64,000 bases of DNA from Psychrobacter raelei (GTDB taxonomy: Bacteria > Pseudomonadota > Gammaproteobacteria > Pseudomonadales > Moraxellaceae). The position numbers and the translations under genes were made by a program. This document shows positions 1 to 9,511 of the stretch, piece by piece. Each line of letters opens with the position of its first letter. Positions within the stretch are counted from its first letter, which is position 1. The notes beneath the pieces were generated by a model. That model was not told where the DNA came from and searched no databases. It was given only the letters and a program-made list of their open reading frames with translations. The stretch is taken from positions 744,001 through 808,000 of the forward strand of contig NZ_CP093310.2 in NCBI RefSeq assembly GCF_022631235.3, read 5' to 3'.

Positions 1-2544
1 TTGCTGTGTTAGATCATGCTCATCAATGACCGCTTGCATGATACGCGCGCGTAGCGTCTCATCTTCGCAAAGCTGACTGTAAGCTTGAGCGATGCTCATC
101 TCAGACTTGGTAAAGGCCATCTCAATATTACTGATAAAGGCGTTAAAGAATGGCCAATTGTCATTCATCTCCTGCATCAAGGCTTCATCTTGCTTAACGC
201 TATTTAATGCACTGCCTACGCCATACCAAGCCGGTAGGGTAAAGCGAGCAAGTGACCAACCAAATACCCAAGGAATGGCACGAATGGTAGATTTACTTGG
301 TAAGCCTTTTTTGCGGTGGGCAGGGCGTGAGCCGATATTTAACAAAGAAATCTCTTGTACCGGCGTGGCCTGGGAATAAAATTCATAAAAGCCTTCGGTG
401 TTATCAGTTAATGCACGGTACTGCTGCTCACCGGCTTCTGCTAGGCGGGCAAATAAGGCCTCATAGCTGTTTAATTGCTTGGGCTGCTCTACAAAGCGCG
501 ACGAGGTGGCTTTTAGTGCGCCGGTGATGCCCATGGTCAGCTCAAACACAGCGGTGTCTGGATTGGCGTATTTGGCATACAGTACTTCGCCTTGTTCGGT
601 GAACTTAATTTGGCCATTTAAAGTACCGGCAGGCTGTGCAGCAATGGCTTGGTGAGTTGAGCCACCACCACGGCTGACCGAGCCGCCGCGGCCATGGAAC
701 AGACGGGTATTAATGCCATATTTTTTGGCAATCTCAGTGATGGTCTGCTGAGCGCTATAAAGCTGCCAAGCTGAGGTAATAATACCGCCATCTTTGGAGG
801 AGTCTGAATAGCCCAGCATAATCTCTTGGGTATTGCCTGACTGTTCAAGCAATTTGCGGTACAAAGGATTGTCAAGCACCGCAGGTAGAATATGATCGAT
901 ATTCTTTAAGTCTTCAATGGTCTCAAACAAAGGCGCCACAGGAAGTGCTGCGTACAGCTCGCCTGAGTCATTGATGCCAGATAGACCAGAAAAGCGCATC
1001 AGCAATAACACCTCAAGCAACTGACTGGCATTGTTGGTCATGGAGATGATATAGCTGCCAAAGGTGTCTTCACCCACCAGTTTACGCAGTTTGGCAATGG
1101 AGTTTATTAGCGCAAGCTGTTCTTGGGTTTGCTTGGATAAATTATCTACATAAATCAGTGGCGTACCTGGCTGCTCAAGCAAGCGGGTCAGCCATTGTTG
1201 ACGTTCAGTTTCACTTAATTGACGATAATCAGGCAGGTTTGAGGCGTTATCAAAGATATCGGCAATCACTTCGCCATGATAGCCGGAGTCTTGGCGGATA
1301 TCTAATGCTGCCAGATGAAAGCCGCAAGTTTTGACAAGGCGAATCATATCGAGCAGCAGTCCCTCAGCATGCGCCTTATCATGAGTACTTAAGCTTTCAC
1401 GGATTAGGCGCAAATCATCGAGCAAGGCTTGTGGATTGCTATAGGCATCCGCTGCTGCTTCAGGTTTATTGCCTTGGCTTTGAATGTGCTCATTGGTTGC
1501 GGCAATTTTGGCCAAAATGATGGACAGTAATCTGCGATACGGCTCGTTGTTATAGTCATCGGGATTGTAATAAAAAATTCTCTCATCCAGCTCGCTGTAG
1601 TGCTTAATGCGCTGATAGATCTTAGGGGAGATACTGGCAATGGTATCGCTGTGAATCAGCTCACGACGTAGCTTTCTTACCATAACCTGATAGTGACGCA
1701 GCACAGTATTGGCGTGTAGCAGCACCGCCATCTCTGTGGTCTCATGAGTCACAAAGGGGTTGCCATCTCTATCACCACCAATCCAAGAGCCGAAGCTTAA
1801 GAAGGCAGGTAGGGCATAGTCACTTAGTTCAGGATAGACATCGACAATGGCATTTTTTATATTGCGATAGACCTGAGGAATGGCGGTAAATAAACTGGCA
1901 TTAAAATAGTGTAGACCGTTATTAATCTCATCATAGACCAAAGGCTTTCGGGTACGCACTTCATCTGATGACCATAATAAGTCAATGGTTTCGGCTGTTT
2001 TTTGCTTGGCCTCTTGATACGCCAAAGAGCCTTCAGGCAGATCGTTGAGCGCGGTACTGTGCGCATATAAAGTCTGCAAGATATTCATGGTGGTACGGCG
2101 GCGAGCCTCGGTTGGGTGGGCTGTGAATACGGGGATAAATTTGAGCTGATCAATGAGCTCTTTGATTTGATCGGCTGCAATATGACGCTGTTGGCACTCA
2201 AGTAAGGTATGACGAAACGAGCCTTCCCAAAAGTTTTGCGACTGCTGCTTTAAGGTGCGACGCTCTTCACGCAAGAAGTTCTCTTCTGTAAGATTGGCTA
2301 AGAAGAAATAAATAGAGAAGCCGCGGATGACGTTTTTTAAAGTTTTATTATCCAGTGAAGCAATAAGGTCAATGAGCTTTTGTTTGTTAGCGGGATTGGG
2401 ATCACGGCGTTCTTGAATAAAGCCCTTACGCAAGGTTTCGATGGTTTGTAGCGTGTCTTCGCCAGATTGACGGGCGATGGCGTCACCCAAGAATGAGCCG
2501 AGTAACCTGACACGTGAGCGTAGTACCTCATTGTTCGATGGCAT
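1..2544 (-). CDS. ppc: Phosphoenolpyruvate carboxylase, 3' end outside window
   Basis: Carboxylates phosphoenolpyruvate with bicarbonate to oxaloacetate, the anaplerotic feed of the TCA cycle, in the cytoplasm. The frame is open from ATG at 2544 to the window edge, giving 848 codons; family members run about 880-930 residues, so roughly the last 50 are missing. The N-terminal part carries FTAHPTEARRRT (catalytic His region) near residue 140, and HGRGGSVSRGGGSTH lies at about 660-710 on the DNA, the glycine-rich active-site loop of the family. The start ATG follows an AAGGAAGA Shine-Dalgarno. The small monooxygenase gene ends 86 bases upstream on the same strand, so the two may share a transcript. 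No disruption seen. Confidence 0.95.
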   Translation of the reverse strand, partial: MPSNNEVLRSRVRLLGSFLGDAIARQSGEDTLQTIETLRKGFIQERRDPNPANKQKLIDLIASLDNKTLKNVIRGFSIYFFLANLTEENFLREERRTLKQQSQNFWEGSFRHTLLECQQRHIAADQIKELIDQLKFIPVFTAHPTEARRRTTMNILQTLYAHSTALNDLPEGSLAYQEAKQKTAETIDLLWSSDEVRTRKPLVYDEINNGLHYFNASLFTAIPQVYRNIKNAIVDVYPELSDYALPAFLSFGSWIGGDRDGNPFVTHETTEMAVLLHANTVLRHYQVMVRKLRRELIHSDTIASISPKIYQRIKHYSELDERIFYYNPDDYNNEPYRRLLSIILAKIAATNEHIQSQGNKPEAAADAYSNPQALLDDLRLIRESLSTHDKAHAEGLLLDMIRLVKTCGFHLAALDIRQDSGYHGEVIADIFDNASNLPDYRQLSETERQQWLTRLLEQPGTPLIYVDNLSKQTQEQLALINSIAKLRKLVGEDTFGSYIISMTNNASQLLEVLLLMRFSGLSGINDSGELYAALPVAPLFETIEDLKNIDHILPAVLDNPLYRKLLEQSGNTQEIMLGYSDSSKDGGIITSAWQLYSAQQTITEIAKKYGINTRLFHGRGGSVSRGGGSTHQAIAAQPAGTLNGQIKFTEQGEVLYAKYANPDTAVFELTMGITGALKATSSRFVEQPKQLNSYEALFARLAEAGEQQYRALTDNTEGFYEFYSQATPVQEISLLNIGSRPAHRKKGLPSKSTIRAIPWVFGWSLARFTLPAWYGVGSALNSVKQDEALMQEMNDNWPFFNAFISNIEMAFTKSEMSIAQAYSQLCEDETLRARIMQAVIDEHDLTQQ

Positions 2545-2630
2545 GTGTTCTTCCTTAAATAATGTATTTTACTTTTTGGTGGGGCGGGTTGTTTATTTTT
2601 TGGTAAGGTTTAGTGGTTAAGCGTTAAGGC

Positions 2631-2936
2631 TTAGTCGAATGTTGCGTGGCAAATCGTGCTGAGTGCCTCATTGATGACAAATACTTTGGCTTTGATATCA
2701 CTAAAGCCAAAGCTGCTCAAGCGCTCGGTGTGTTTGTCTAAATATCGGTTGGCATCTGCTAAGTTATCAAAGACGTAAATACCACCAGCTTCTTGAGTGT
2801 GTTCATTTTCGGTCCAGATTTTTGAAATCAGGCCAGCTTCAGTGGCAATGTCTTCAGCGAGCGGCTTCATGGCTTCATAGAACGCTTCACCAAAGGGACC
2901 TTGATAGGGAAAGTCTATTTGTAATAAGTATTTCAT
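2631..2936 (-). CDS. YdhR-like small monooxygenase (ABM-type dimeric ferredoxin-like fold)
   Basis: A 101-residue protein resembling the YdhR / putative mono-oxygenase family, small dimeric alpha+beta barrels related to antibiotic biosynthesis monooxygenases. It begins MKYLLQIDFPYQGPFGEAFY and has the family's IWTENEHTQEAGGIYVFDN strand region and a C-terminal KAKVFVINEALS segment. The ATG at 2936 is preceded by AAGGATTAA, which decides it over an in-frame start 20 codons upstream. Substrate is unknown. It lies 86 bases upstream of ppc on the same strand. Family call is by motif recognition only. Confidence 0.75.
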   Translation of the reverse strand: MKYLLQIDFPYQGPFGEAFYEAMKPLAEDIATEAGLISKIWTENEHTQEAGGIYVFDNLADANRYLDKHTERLSSFGFSDIKAKVFVINEALSTICHATFD

Positions 2937-3151
2937 GTTTAATCCTTTTGATAAATAACGTCGTAAATAAACCCTAAAACACGCCCATGTCCTCAATTTT
3001 AGCTAAAGGCTGTATCGCCTATTTAGATTAAGGGTATACTGCGTTATATTCAACCCACTTTAAGCTTATTTTGCAACACATTTAAGTCTGGGAATTTTAG
3101 AAAAATATTGGCCCTAAGTGGCCGATAGATTTGAACGCGCTAGGTTGGTAT

Positions 3152-4114
3152 ATGATAAAAATAAAGGATGCGGGCCAATTACCGGCCATAGGATTGGTCA
3201 TTGGGTGCGTCATTTTTGGACTAGGCAGTCTGATTGTGGCTCATGTGGATGTGGGTGGCTATGCCATGGCCTTTTGGCGATTGGCCATATCCGGAATAGT
3301 GTTTACCTTATTGGCCGCTGTGTTCGGTCAAAAAATGCCAGTCGACAAAGGCAGTCAAGCCAATAAAAAAGCATTTATATTTGCGCTGCTGTCGGGGGTG
3401 TTTTTAGGGTTTGATTTGGCGCTGTGGCACGAAAGCATTTATGCAGTGGGCCCAGGCATATCAACCTTGTTAAATAGCTTACAGATTTTCTTTTTAGCAG
3501 CGCTTGGGTTTTTGTTATTTAAAGAGCGTCAAACCATAATTCAGCTCATCAGCCTCGTCATTGCGCTGGCAGGCGTCGTGTTTATTGCTAGCCCTGAGTT
3601 TGCCAATAACAATCATGCCGCTTACGGGTTTATCACCGGCATCGTCTCAGCGGCTATGTTAGCGGCCTCAATGACTTTTATCCGCTTAACTCATCAAAAC
3701 GCGCCCACACCGATTTTTATCTTGATGCAGCGTATTAGTATTGGCGGCAGTCTGGCAATGCTTATCCCCATGTTTTTATTTGATGCTGGCAAAATACTGC
3801 CCAACTCTTTGGCGGAGATAGGCTGGATATTGATATATGGAACGGTGATGCAGTGCTTGGCATGGGGACTTATCGCCTACTCAATCCCTAAGCTGTCTTT
3901 GGCATTAACCGGACTGCTGCTGCTGACAGAGCCTGTGGCTGCGTTATTTATTGATTACTTTTGGTTAGATAAGCCAATCAATACCATCCAATGGACGGGA
4001 GCTGCCCTGACCATGTTTGCCATTTATTTAGGATCATTAAAGCCCAAGCCCTTTAATGAGACACTCAAGCTGCGCCGCTATCGATTCTTTGCAAAGTTTT
4101 ATCGGCGCCGTTAG
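3152..4114 (+). CDS. EamA/DMT-family transporter
   Basis: Inner-membrane protein of 320 residues with about ten hydrophobic segments, in the two-repeat pattern of EamA (drug/metabolite transporter) permeases such as RhaT/YdcZ-type exporters. Recognisable are WHESIYAVGPGISTLLNSLQ in repeat one and TGLLLLTEPVAALFIDYF in repeat two. Such proteins export amino acids, nucleosides or other metabolites; the substrate cannot be told here. I chose ATG 3152; an in-frame TTG at 3131 would add seven residues and neither has a good Shine-Dalgarno. It is followed by a strong hairpin terminator shared with the convergent permease gene. Confidence 0.85.
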   Translation: MIKIKDAGQLPAIGLVIGCVIFGLGSLIVAHVDVGGYAMAFWRLAISGIVFTLLAAVFGQKMPVDKGSQANKKAFIFALLSGVFLGFDLALWHESIYAVGPGISTLLNSLQIFFLAALGFLLFKERQTIIQLISLVIALAGVVFIASPEFANNNHAAYGFITGIVSAAMLAASMTFIRLTHQNAPTPIFILMQRISIGGSLAMLIPMFLFDAGKILPNSLAEIGWILIYGTVMQCLAWGLIAYSIPKLSLALTGLLLLTEPVAALFIDYFWLDKPINTIQWTGAALTMFAIYLGSLKPKPFNETLKLRRYRFFAKFYRRR

Positions 4115-4168
4115 TAGTCACATCAACTGTTAGAAGTTAAGTAAATAGCTATCCAGTTAAGACTGCCA

Positions 4169-4202
4169 AAAAAAAGCCGAGCTCTGACAGCTCGGCTTTT
4201 TT
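4169..4202. terminator. Bidirectional rho-independent terminator
   Basis: GCCGAGCT and AGCTCGGC arms with a 5-base loop form a perfect 8-bp stem at 4176-4196, with an A run before and a T run after it. It sits between the convergent EamA and UraA genes, so it can end transcripts from both sides. Confidence 0.9.
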
Positions 4203-4231
4203 AACGGTAGATGACTGGGCTTAGACAGACA

Positions 4232-5611
4232 CTATTTGGTATTGGCAATCTCACGGTTAAATAGCGCATTTAACACGATGGCAGTCAAAGTCGCCGTACC
4301 GATACCGCCCAAGTCGAAGCCGCCTAGATGCAGACTAAAATTACCAGCGCCCATAATGACGGTCACTGCAGCAATAATAAGGTTGCTGTTTTTGCTAAAG
4401 TCGATTTTGTTGTCGATCCAGATTTTGACACCAGCTACTGCAATGAGGCCAAATACCACGATAGAGGCGCCGCCCAATAACGCAGGTGGGATGCTTTGAA
4501 TAATGGCACCAAATTTCGGTGATAATCCTAAGAAAATCGCCACCACACCGGCCATCACAAAGATAGTGGTGCTATATACTTTGGTTACCGCCATCACCCC
4601 AATGTTCTCAGCATAAGTGGTCACACCTGTACCACCAAAGCCTGCTGAGAAGGTAGTGGCCAGACCGTCTGCAAAAAATCCGCGACCAATATACGGGGTC
4701 ACATGAGATTTGGTCATGCCCTCTACCGCTTTAAAGTGGCCTAAGTTTTCGGCAATTAAGATAAAGGCAATTGGCGCAATTAAGATAATGGCATTTAAGC
4801 TAAACTCAGGTGTATGCGGGGTAGGTAGACCAAACCAAGCTGCTTGTTGTACATGGCTAAAGTCAATCGGCGTACCAAAGCCCATCACATTGGTGACGAT
4901 AAAATAAATGAAGTAGGACAATAATAGGCCGACCAAAAGCAGTAAGCGGCGCATCATGCCTCGGGTAAAGATGGCTACGCTACTGATCAGCAGCACAGTT
5001 AAGGTGGCCATCCAAGCGTCAAACTGATTGGCAGATACCCCTTGTACCGTCACAGGGGCTAGGTTTAAGCCGATAATCATCACAATGGCGCCAGTCACGA
5101 CAGGCGGCATCAGCTTTTCAATCCAGTTGGTGCCCACTTTCATAACCAACAGACCCACGGCAGCATAAATCATACCACACACCATAATGCCGCCCAGCGC
5201 CACATTTAGGTTGGGGTTAGGGCCACTGCCAGCATACGCAGAAGCGGCAATAACAGGTCCGATAAACGCAAAGCTTGAGCCAAGGTAGCTTGGCATACGA
5301 CCACCGGTGATAAAAAAGAACAAGATGGTACAAATACCGGACATCAAGATGGCCAAATTGACATCAAAGCCCATAAGTAGCGGAGCCAATACGGTAGCGC
5401 CGAACATGGCAAAGGTGTGCTGGACACCGAGCATAACGCTTTTGGCAGGTGGTAAGTATTCATTAATGGCCACAGAGTGTTGGTCTAAATCCCCCTGAAA
5501 CGGCTTCCAATTAGGAAACCATTTACCATTACTAAAGTCTGCATTGTATTCGTATAAAGGGGTGGGTTCAGAGCTGTCTGTGGGTTTTGCTTCTATAGGG
5601 CGTGGGTCCAT
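4232..5611 (-). CDS. uraA: NCS2-family uracil:proton symporter (UraA-like)
   Basis: A 459-residue inner-membrane nucleobase permease of the NCS2 family. Visible signatures are QHTFAMFGATVLAPLL near residue 65, AENLGHFKA near 290 (the glutamate that binds uracil in UraA) and TTYAENIGVMAVTKVYS near 335 (second substrate glutamate). The sequence is closer to UraA than to the xanthine/urate branch. It has an unusually polar cytoplasmic N-terminus of about 50 residues (DPRPIEAKPTDSSEP...). ATG 5611 is preceded by AAGGAACCCCT. A TATAAT-like -10 lies on the same strand at 5673-5678, without a clear -35. It appears to be a single-gene unit. Confidence 0.85.
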   Translation of the reverse strand: MDPRPIEAKPTDSSEPTPLYEYNADFSNGKWFPNWKPFQGDLDQHSVAINEYLPPAKSVMLGVQHTFAMFGATVLAPLLMGFDVNLAILMSGICTILFFFITGGRMPSYLGSSFAFIGPVIAASAYAGSGPNPNLNVALGGIMVCGMIYAAVGLLVMKVGTNWIEKLMPPVVTGAIVMIIGLNLAPVTVQGVSANQFDAWMATLTVLLISSVAIFTRGMMRRLLLLVGLLLSYFIYFIVTNVMGFGTPIDFSHVQQAAWFGLPTPHTPEFSLNAIILIAPIAFILIAENLGHFKAVEGMTKSHVTPYIGRGFFADGLATTFSAGFGGTGVTTYAENIGVMAVTKVYSTTIFVMAGVVAIFLGLSPKFGAIIQSIPPALLGGASIVVFGLIAVAGVKIWIDNKIDFSKNSNLIIAAVTVIMGAGNFSLHLGGFDLGGIGTATLTAIVLNALFNREIANTK

Positions 5612-5809
5612 AGGGGTTCCTTAACATTGGTCATGAGGGAACCTACCCCCTTAGGGCAGGCAAACTGCGCGTATTATAGACCAAGTTTATGGCCTAAGTA
5701 CGAAAAAATAAGCCTTTGGAATGAGTTTTTGTCAGATAAAAAGGCGCCAGTTTTTGACAACAACCAGCACTAAACTAAGCAGTTTGGCAGCAAATAAATG
5801 ATTTAATAC

Positions 5810-5833
5810 AAAAAAAGCCGGCATCAAGCCGAC
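5810..5833 (-). terminator. Rho-independent terminator of the thioredoxin-like gene
   Basis: Read leftward, GTCGGC-loop-GCCGGC (one G-U pair) is followed by a run of seven T. It lies 66 bases after the stop of the thioredoxin-like gene. Confidence 0.7.
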
Positions 5834-5899
5834 TGTTTATTGTATAGATTGTTTGGTGTTAAATTTAGGTGTTGTTATGATGTGCCCGCTATGTGAGGC

Positions 5900-6451
5900 T
5901 CAACTTAGTAAGCTTGATAACCAAAGCCGCAAGCGTAGCGACCACTCGGGCTGTATGCCGGTGAGACCTTGGGTCATCTTACCGTTTTTTAAAATGACAT
6001 ATGAGGGAGTCACTTGGCCTTGCCACTGCTCGAACATCTCACCTGACTCGTCATTGATGGTAACAAAGTTAAAGTTATGCTCATTTAAATAAGCCCCCAA
6101 TTGCTCGTTGCTGCCGGACTGTGTGGCAATAGTCACCACAGGATAGGCACTGCTTTGTGCTAAAGCATCAATGGTGGGGGAGGTGAGCTTGCACACGCTG
6201 CACCATGTACCCCAAAAATAAACCAAGACCGGAGCGTTATAACTTAAGGCTTCAATATCTACGCTTTGAGCTTGATAGTCTGTCAATTGCAGCTGCGGCG
6301 CCGCAGGCATTACCGGCTGACGCCACCAGTTAATCAGCGTATAAATCACTAAAAACAGCACCAGGTATTGGAGTATGGACCATACCCGTCGCCCCCATCT
6401 TGATGCCTGGGTGGGCACAGCGGCAGAGTCGATTACCTTGGTATGATTCAT
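5900..6451 (-). CDS. Membrane-anchored thioredoxin-like protein disulfide oxidoreductase
   Basis: A 183-residue TlpA/ScsD-like protein. Residues 24-41 form one transmembrane helix; the rest is a thioredoxin fold expected to face the periplasm. The redox centre is WCSVC (Cys84 and Cys87) and the cis-proline loop is VTPSYVILKNGK near residue 148. The second residue between the cysteines (V) differs from thioredoxin's GP, as in ScsD/DsbE-type proteins. It starts 35 bases after the GNAT-nitrilase gene on the same strand, so the two are probably co-transcribed and end at the terminator at 5810-5833. The partner protein is not known. Confidence 0.85.
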   Translation of the reverse strand: MNHTKVIDSAAVPTQASRWGRRVWSILQYLVLFLVIYTLINWWRQPVMPAAPQLQLTDYQAQSVDIEALSYNAPVLVYFWGTWCSVCKLTSPTIDALAQSSAYPVVTIATQSGSNEQLGAYLNEHNFNFVTINDESGEMFEQWQGQVTPSYVILKNGKMTQGLTGIQPEWSLRLRLWLSSLLS

Positions 6452-6486
6452 TACTCTCTCTTAGTGATTGTTGTTAAAATTAAACG

Positions 6487-8124
6487 TTATGAAGGTTTGG
6501 TGGCTCTATCGTGCAGAGGATCGCCATCTCGAACACTGTGAGAGTTATCCTTTAGCGCCTGCTTGCTGCTTTCCTCTACCGACTTTTTGGCCTTTTTCTT
6601 CCATTTTAAGGTAAATAGATCGTCACGGCGGTCCTTGAGGTTATTCACTGAGCCTTCATTACGCACATGGATAAGCTTATCTAAGTCTAAATCTGAGAAG
6701 AAGACCATCTCAGTATTGGCAGTGGTTTCGGCCATGATGGCATCATGGGGAAAAGCAAAGTCTGAGGGTGAGAACACAGAGGACTGGGCGTACTGAATAT
6801 CTAAGCTTTCAACTTGTGGTAAGTTGCCCACTGAGCCACAGATCATAACATAGCACTCGTTCTCAATCGCACGGGCCTGAGCACAATGGCGGACACGTAA
6901 ATAACCGTTTTTGGTATCGGTCCAAAAAGGCACAAACAAAATATCCATGTCCTCTAATGCCAGTAAGCGGGCAAGCTCTGGGAACTCTACATCATAACAA
7001 ATTAAGATGCCAATGCGGCCAGCATCTGTATCAAACACCTGTACTTTGTTGCCGCCCTCGATAACCCAAGCACTACGCTCATGCGGCGTAATATGAATCT
7101 TACGCTGCTCCTCTACGGTACCATCACGGCGACACAGATAGCTGACGTTATATAACACCTCTTCGTTTTCATCAAACAAAGGCATAGAGCCGGTAATGAC
7201 GTTAACGTTATAACTGACCGCTAGATTTGAAATTTCATTTTTGAACCACTCAGTGTAGTCGGCCAAAAAGCGGATGGCGATGTTTTGGTCAGTCGACTCA
7301 CACAGCCCCATTAATGGGGCGTTAAAGAATTCAGGTAAGCAGGCAAAGTCTGCATTGTAATCGGCCATGATATCGACGAAGAACTCCACCTGTTGTAGCA
7401 GCTCTTCAGGGGACTCAACCTCACGCATTTGCCACTGAATACCGCCAATACGCACATCAGTCTTGCGCGTGTTGGGCTTATAATCTTGCGGCTCGTAATA
7501 AATATTGGCCCACTCAAGCAAAGTGGCAAAGCCTTTAGACTGCTTATCATCGGGCAAGTAGCCGGTCAAAATACGTTTAACGATAAAACCATTAGACAGC
7601 TGGAATGACAACGTGGGGTCATAAATCTCGCGCGCTTCTACCGCATCGATATATTCGCCTGGCGTTAAGTCTTGATGGTCATGATATTTTGGGATACGGC
7701 CACCGGCCAAAATGGCGCGAAAGTTCATCTGACGGCACAGCTCTTTGCGCGCATCATACAACCGGCGACCAAGACGATAACCTCGATAATCAGGGTCAAT
7801 TAAGGCATCGATACCGTACATGGCATCACCTTTTGGGTCGTCTTTAATGATCTCGCGTTGACCCAGTAAGTCGTCGTAAGTGTGCGGGTTTGAAAAACGC
7901 TGATAATTGACCCGCATGGTCAGCACCATCCCGATTAACTTGTCATGGTCAAATAGCGCAATTTGCCCTTCAGGAAAAGAGTCAATAAGAGTATGGACTG
8001 TGGTCTTAGACCAAGCGCCGCCCAAGTTGGCATAAACGCGGTCCATCAGCAGCTTTAATTGTGGGTAATCTTTTTTCTTAATTTCAGCTATTTTTAAGTG
8101 AAAGTCTTCGGTTTTTGCGGTCAT
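6487..8124 (-). CDS. GNAT acetyltransferase - carbon-nitrogen hydrolase fusion
   Basis: A 545-residue two-domain protein. Residues about 10-200 are a GNAT N-acetyltransferase fold, with the acetyl-CoA loop near DPDYRGYRLGRRLYDARKEL. Residues about 222-500 are a nitrilase-superfamily amidohydrolase with the Glu-Lys-Cys set: CLPEFFN (Glu), EEQRKIHITPHE (Lys) and ILICYDVEFPE (Cys nucleophile). This fusion is known as a conserved bacterial architecture (for example Bacillus YhcX-like proteins), but its substrate is not established. The C-terminal 45 residues are Lys/Glu/Ser-rich and probably disordered. The thioredoxin-like gene follows 35 bases downstream. Confidence 0.9.
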   Translation of the reverse strand: MTAKTEDFHLKIAEIKKKDYPQLKLLMDRVYANLGGAWSKTTVHTLIDSFPEGQIALFDHDKLIGMVLTMRVNYQRFSNPHTYDDLLGQREIIKDDPKGDAMYGIDALIDPDYRGYRLGRRLYDARKELCRQMNFRAILAGGRIPKYHDHQDLTPGEYIDAVEAREIYDPTLSFQLSNGFIVKRILTGYLPDDKQSKGFATLLEWANIYYEPQDYKPNTRKTDVRIGGIQWQMREVESPEELLQQVEFFVDIMADYNADFACLPEFFNAPLMGLCESTDQNIAIRFLADYTEWFKNEISNLAVSYNVNVITGSMPLFDENEEVLYNVSYLCRRDGTVEEQRKIHITPHERSAWVIEGGNKVQVFDTDAGRIGILICYDVEFPELARLLALEDMDILFVPFWTDTKNGYLRVRHCAQARAIENECYVMICGSVGNLPQVESLDIQYAQSSVFSPSDFAFPHDAIMAETTANTEMVFFSDLDLDKLIHVRNEGSVNNLKDRRDDLFTLKWKKKAKKSVEESSKQALKDNSHSVRDGDPLHDRATKPS

Positions 8125-8766
8125 GAATATACTCGTTCAGTAAAGGTAGTAAGAGGTACGGGTGATATCTGATGTGATATCTGATGTGTTAATTGATGTT
8201 GTCAAAGATGCCGCAAAAAAATAAGGCATCCATTAATAAGCAGGCGCTTAAAAATTAATCAGCTATCAACATCATAAGTAGATGTTTAGCGCTTAGGTCA
8301 GTTTTATGGAGGTAGCGCTTTGAGCTACTCTCAAAAGTAGCGGGCAAAAAGTAGCGGCTCTAAAGTTAGTAGGTAGAGTTATAACGATTAACCTCCTCTA
8401 GAGCGCTATCTACTGGATATGCTTAGTATTATAAAGGGCTCATAGAGGATAAAAACTGCAAAATTGTAAAGTAAGTTGGCTTTAAGTGGCAGGCAATTGC
8501 GGCGATCACCGCTGTCAATTCTGACAAACAGTGATAAAAGCTAACAAGGCATTAAGCAGTCAGGCGCTCAGTTATATGCCTTGTCACAGTCAGAGGCTAG
8601 GGCAGAGAGCAACTAAGCTATTGATAGCAGGTGTTTTTTTTTGAGTTATTAAATACTATATAAAAAGAGTAATTTATTGTATGATTAACATTAATTAATG
8701 TATACGTTATTTTATTGATTGTAATTGTAAGGGTTCGACAGTTATGGCGTATTAAGGACGGTAACT
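8125..8766. other. Intergenic region between divergent genes, with short repeats
   Basis: A 642-base gap between the GNAT-nitrilase gene and the BLUF gene. It holds a perfect 12-bp tandem duplication (TGATATCTGATG twice, 8163-8186) and AAAAGTAGCGG repeated at 8333-8343 and 8347-8357. The right part is AT-rich, with a run of nine T and TATAAAAAGAGTAA near 8650-8670. I see no convincing coding frame or structured RNA in it. It should hold both divergent promoters. Confidence 0.5.
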
Positions 8767-9396
8767 ATGCCTCTTCATGAAGAAAATACAGCAAATACTC
8801 TAGATAAAATTAGTGACGATAGCCTAATTCGTTTGGTGTATATAAGCAGCCTGACTTTAAAAAGTCGCTTTAAGCCGGCTATTTTTGAAACTGTAGAGCA
8901 AGAGGCTAGACAATACAATCAGCAGCACGGTATCACTGGAACGCTGTGCTATGGCAATGGTCATTTTTTGCAATGTTTAGAGGGTAAAAAGCAGGTACTG
9001 CTGCCCATTGTGCAGCATATCTTCGATGATAAGCGCCACAATAATGTGAAGATTTTGCTGATCCAACCAATCACGTCACGTGACTTTGATAACTGGGACA
9101 TGCGTTTGGTGTTTTTAGAGCGTTGGCTGTGGTCACCTAAGACCAAAAAGCAGGCCAATACGTTATCAAGGTTTTTACCCTTTCGGCCACATAAATGGAG
9201 CACCGATAATACTGAGCAATTTTTATCGGCCATCCAAAAAATTCAAACCCCGCCGCATATTAGAGACTCAGGCATTACCCTAAATGCTATGGGCAATATG
9301 ATTCAGCACTTAGTTGGGCCACACCAAGCGTTTATTATCGTACAGCTTATTTTAGGAATACTGGCAGTGATGTCCATAGCACTGCTGTTTGGTTAG
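8767..9396 (+). CDS. BLUF-domain blue-light sensor with C-terminal membrane helix
   Basis: A 209-residue protein whose residues 20-115 form a BLUF domain, which binds FAD and changes hydrogen bonding in blue light. The flavin-site residues of the family are all present: Tyr25 in RLVYISS, Asn51 in QYNQQHGITG, Gln69 in HFLQCLEG, and Trp110/Met112 in FDNWDMRL. After a polar region (120-185), residues 187-208 are a continuous hydrophobic stretch ending two residues from the C-terminus, as in tail-anchored membrane proteins. No enzymatic output domain (EAL, cyclase) is present. The ATG follows TTAAGGACGGTAACT, a good Shine-Dalgarno. It is followed by a shared bidirectional terminator. Confidence 0.9.
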   Translation: MPLHEENTANTLDKISDDSLIRLVYISSLTLKSRFKPAIFETVEQEARQYNQQHGITGTLCYGNGHFLQCLEGKKQVLLPIVQHIFDDKRHNNVKILLIQPITSRDFDNWDMRLVFLERWLWSPKTKKQANTLSRFLPFRPHKWSTDNTEQFLSAIQKIQTPPHIRDSGITLNAMGNMIQHLVGPHQAFIIVQLILGILAVMSIALLFG

Positions 9397-9453
9397 TTTT
9401 TGGCGCTGTCTTTATCTTTATTTATAGACAAGCAGCCAACAGCATTGATCAAT

Positions 9454-9482
9454 AAAAAAAGACGCCATATGGCGTCTTTTTT
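9454..9482. terminator. Bidirectional rho-independent terminator
   Basis: Perfect palindrome GACGCCAT/ATGGCGTC at 9461-9476 flanked by seven A and six T. It separates the convergent BLUF and FAD-oxidase genes. Confidence 0.9.
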
Positions 9483-9511
9483 ATTGATTTTAATGCGGAC
9501 AAAGCAGGATT

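Noticed and set aside
4236..5498. Plus-strand open frames inside the uracil permease gene
   Set aside because: They are complement-strand shadows with no Shine-Dalgarno and no family resemblance.
8725..8750. tRNA T-loop-like GGGTTCGACAG
   Set aside because: No acceptor or anticodon arms around it; not a tRNA.
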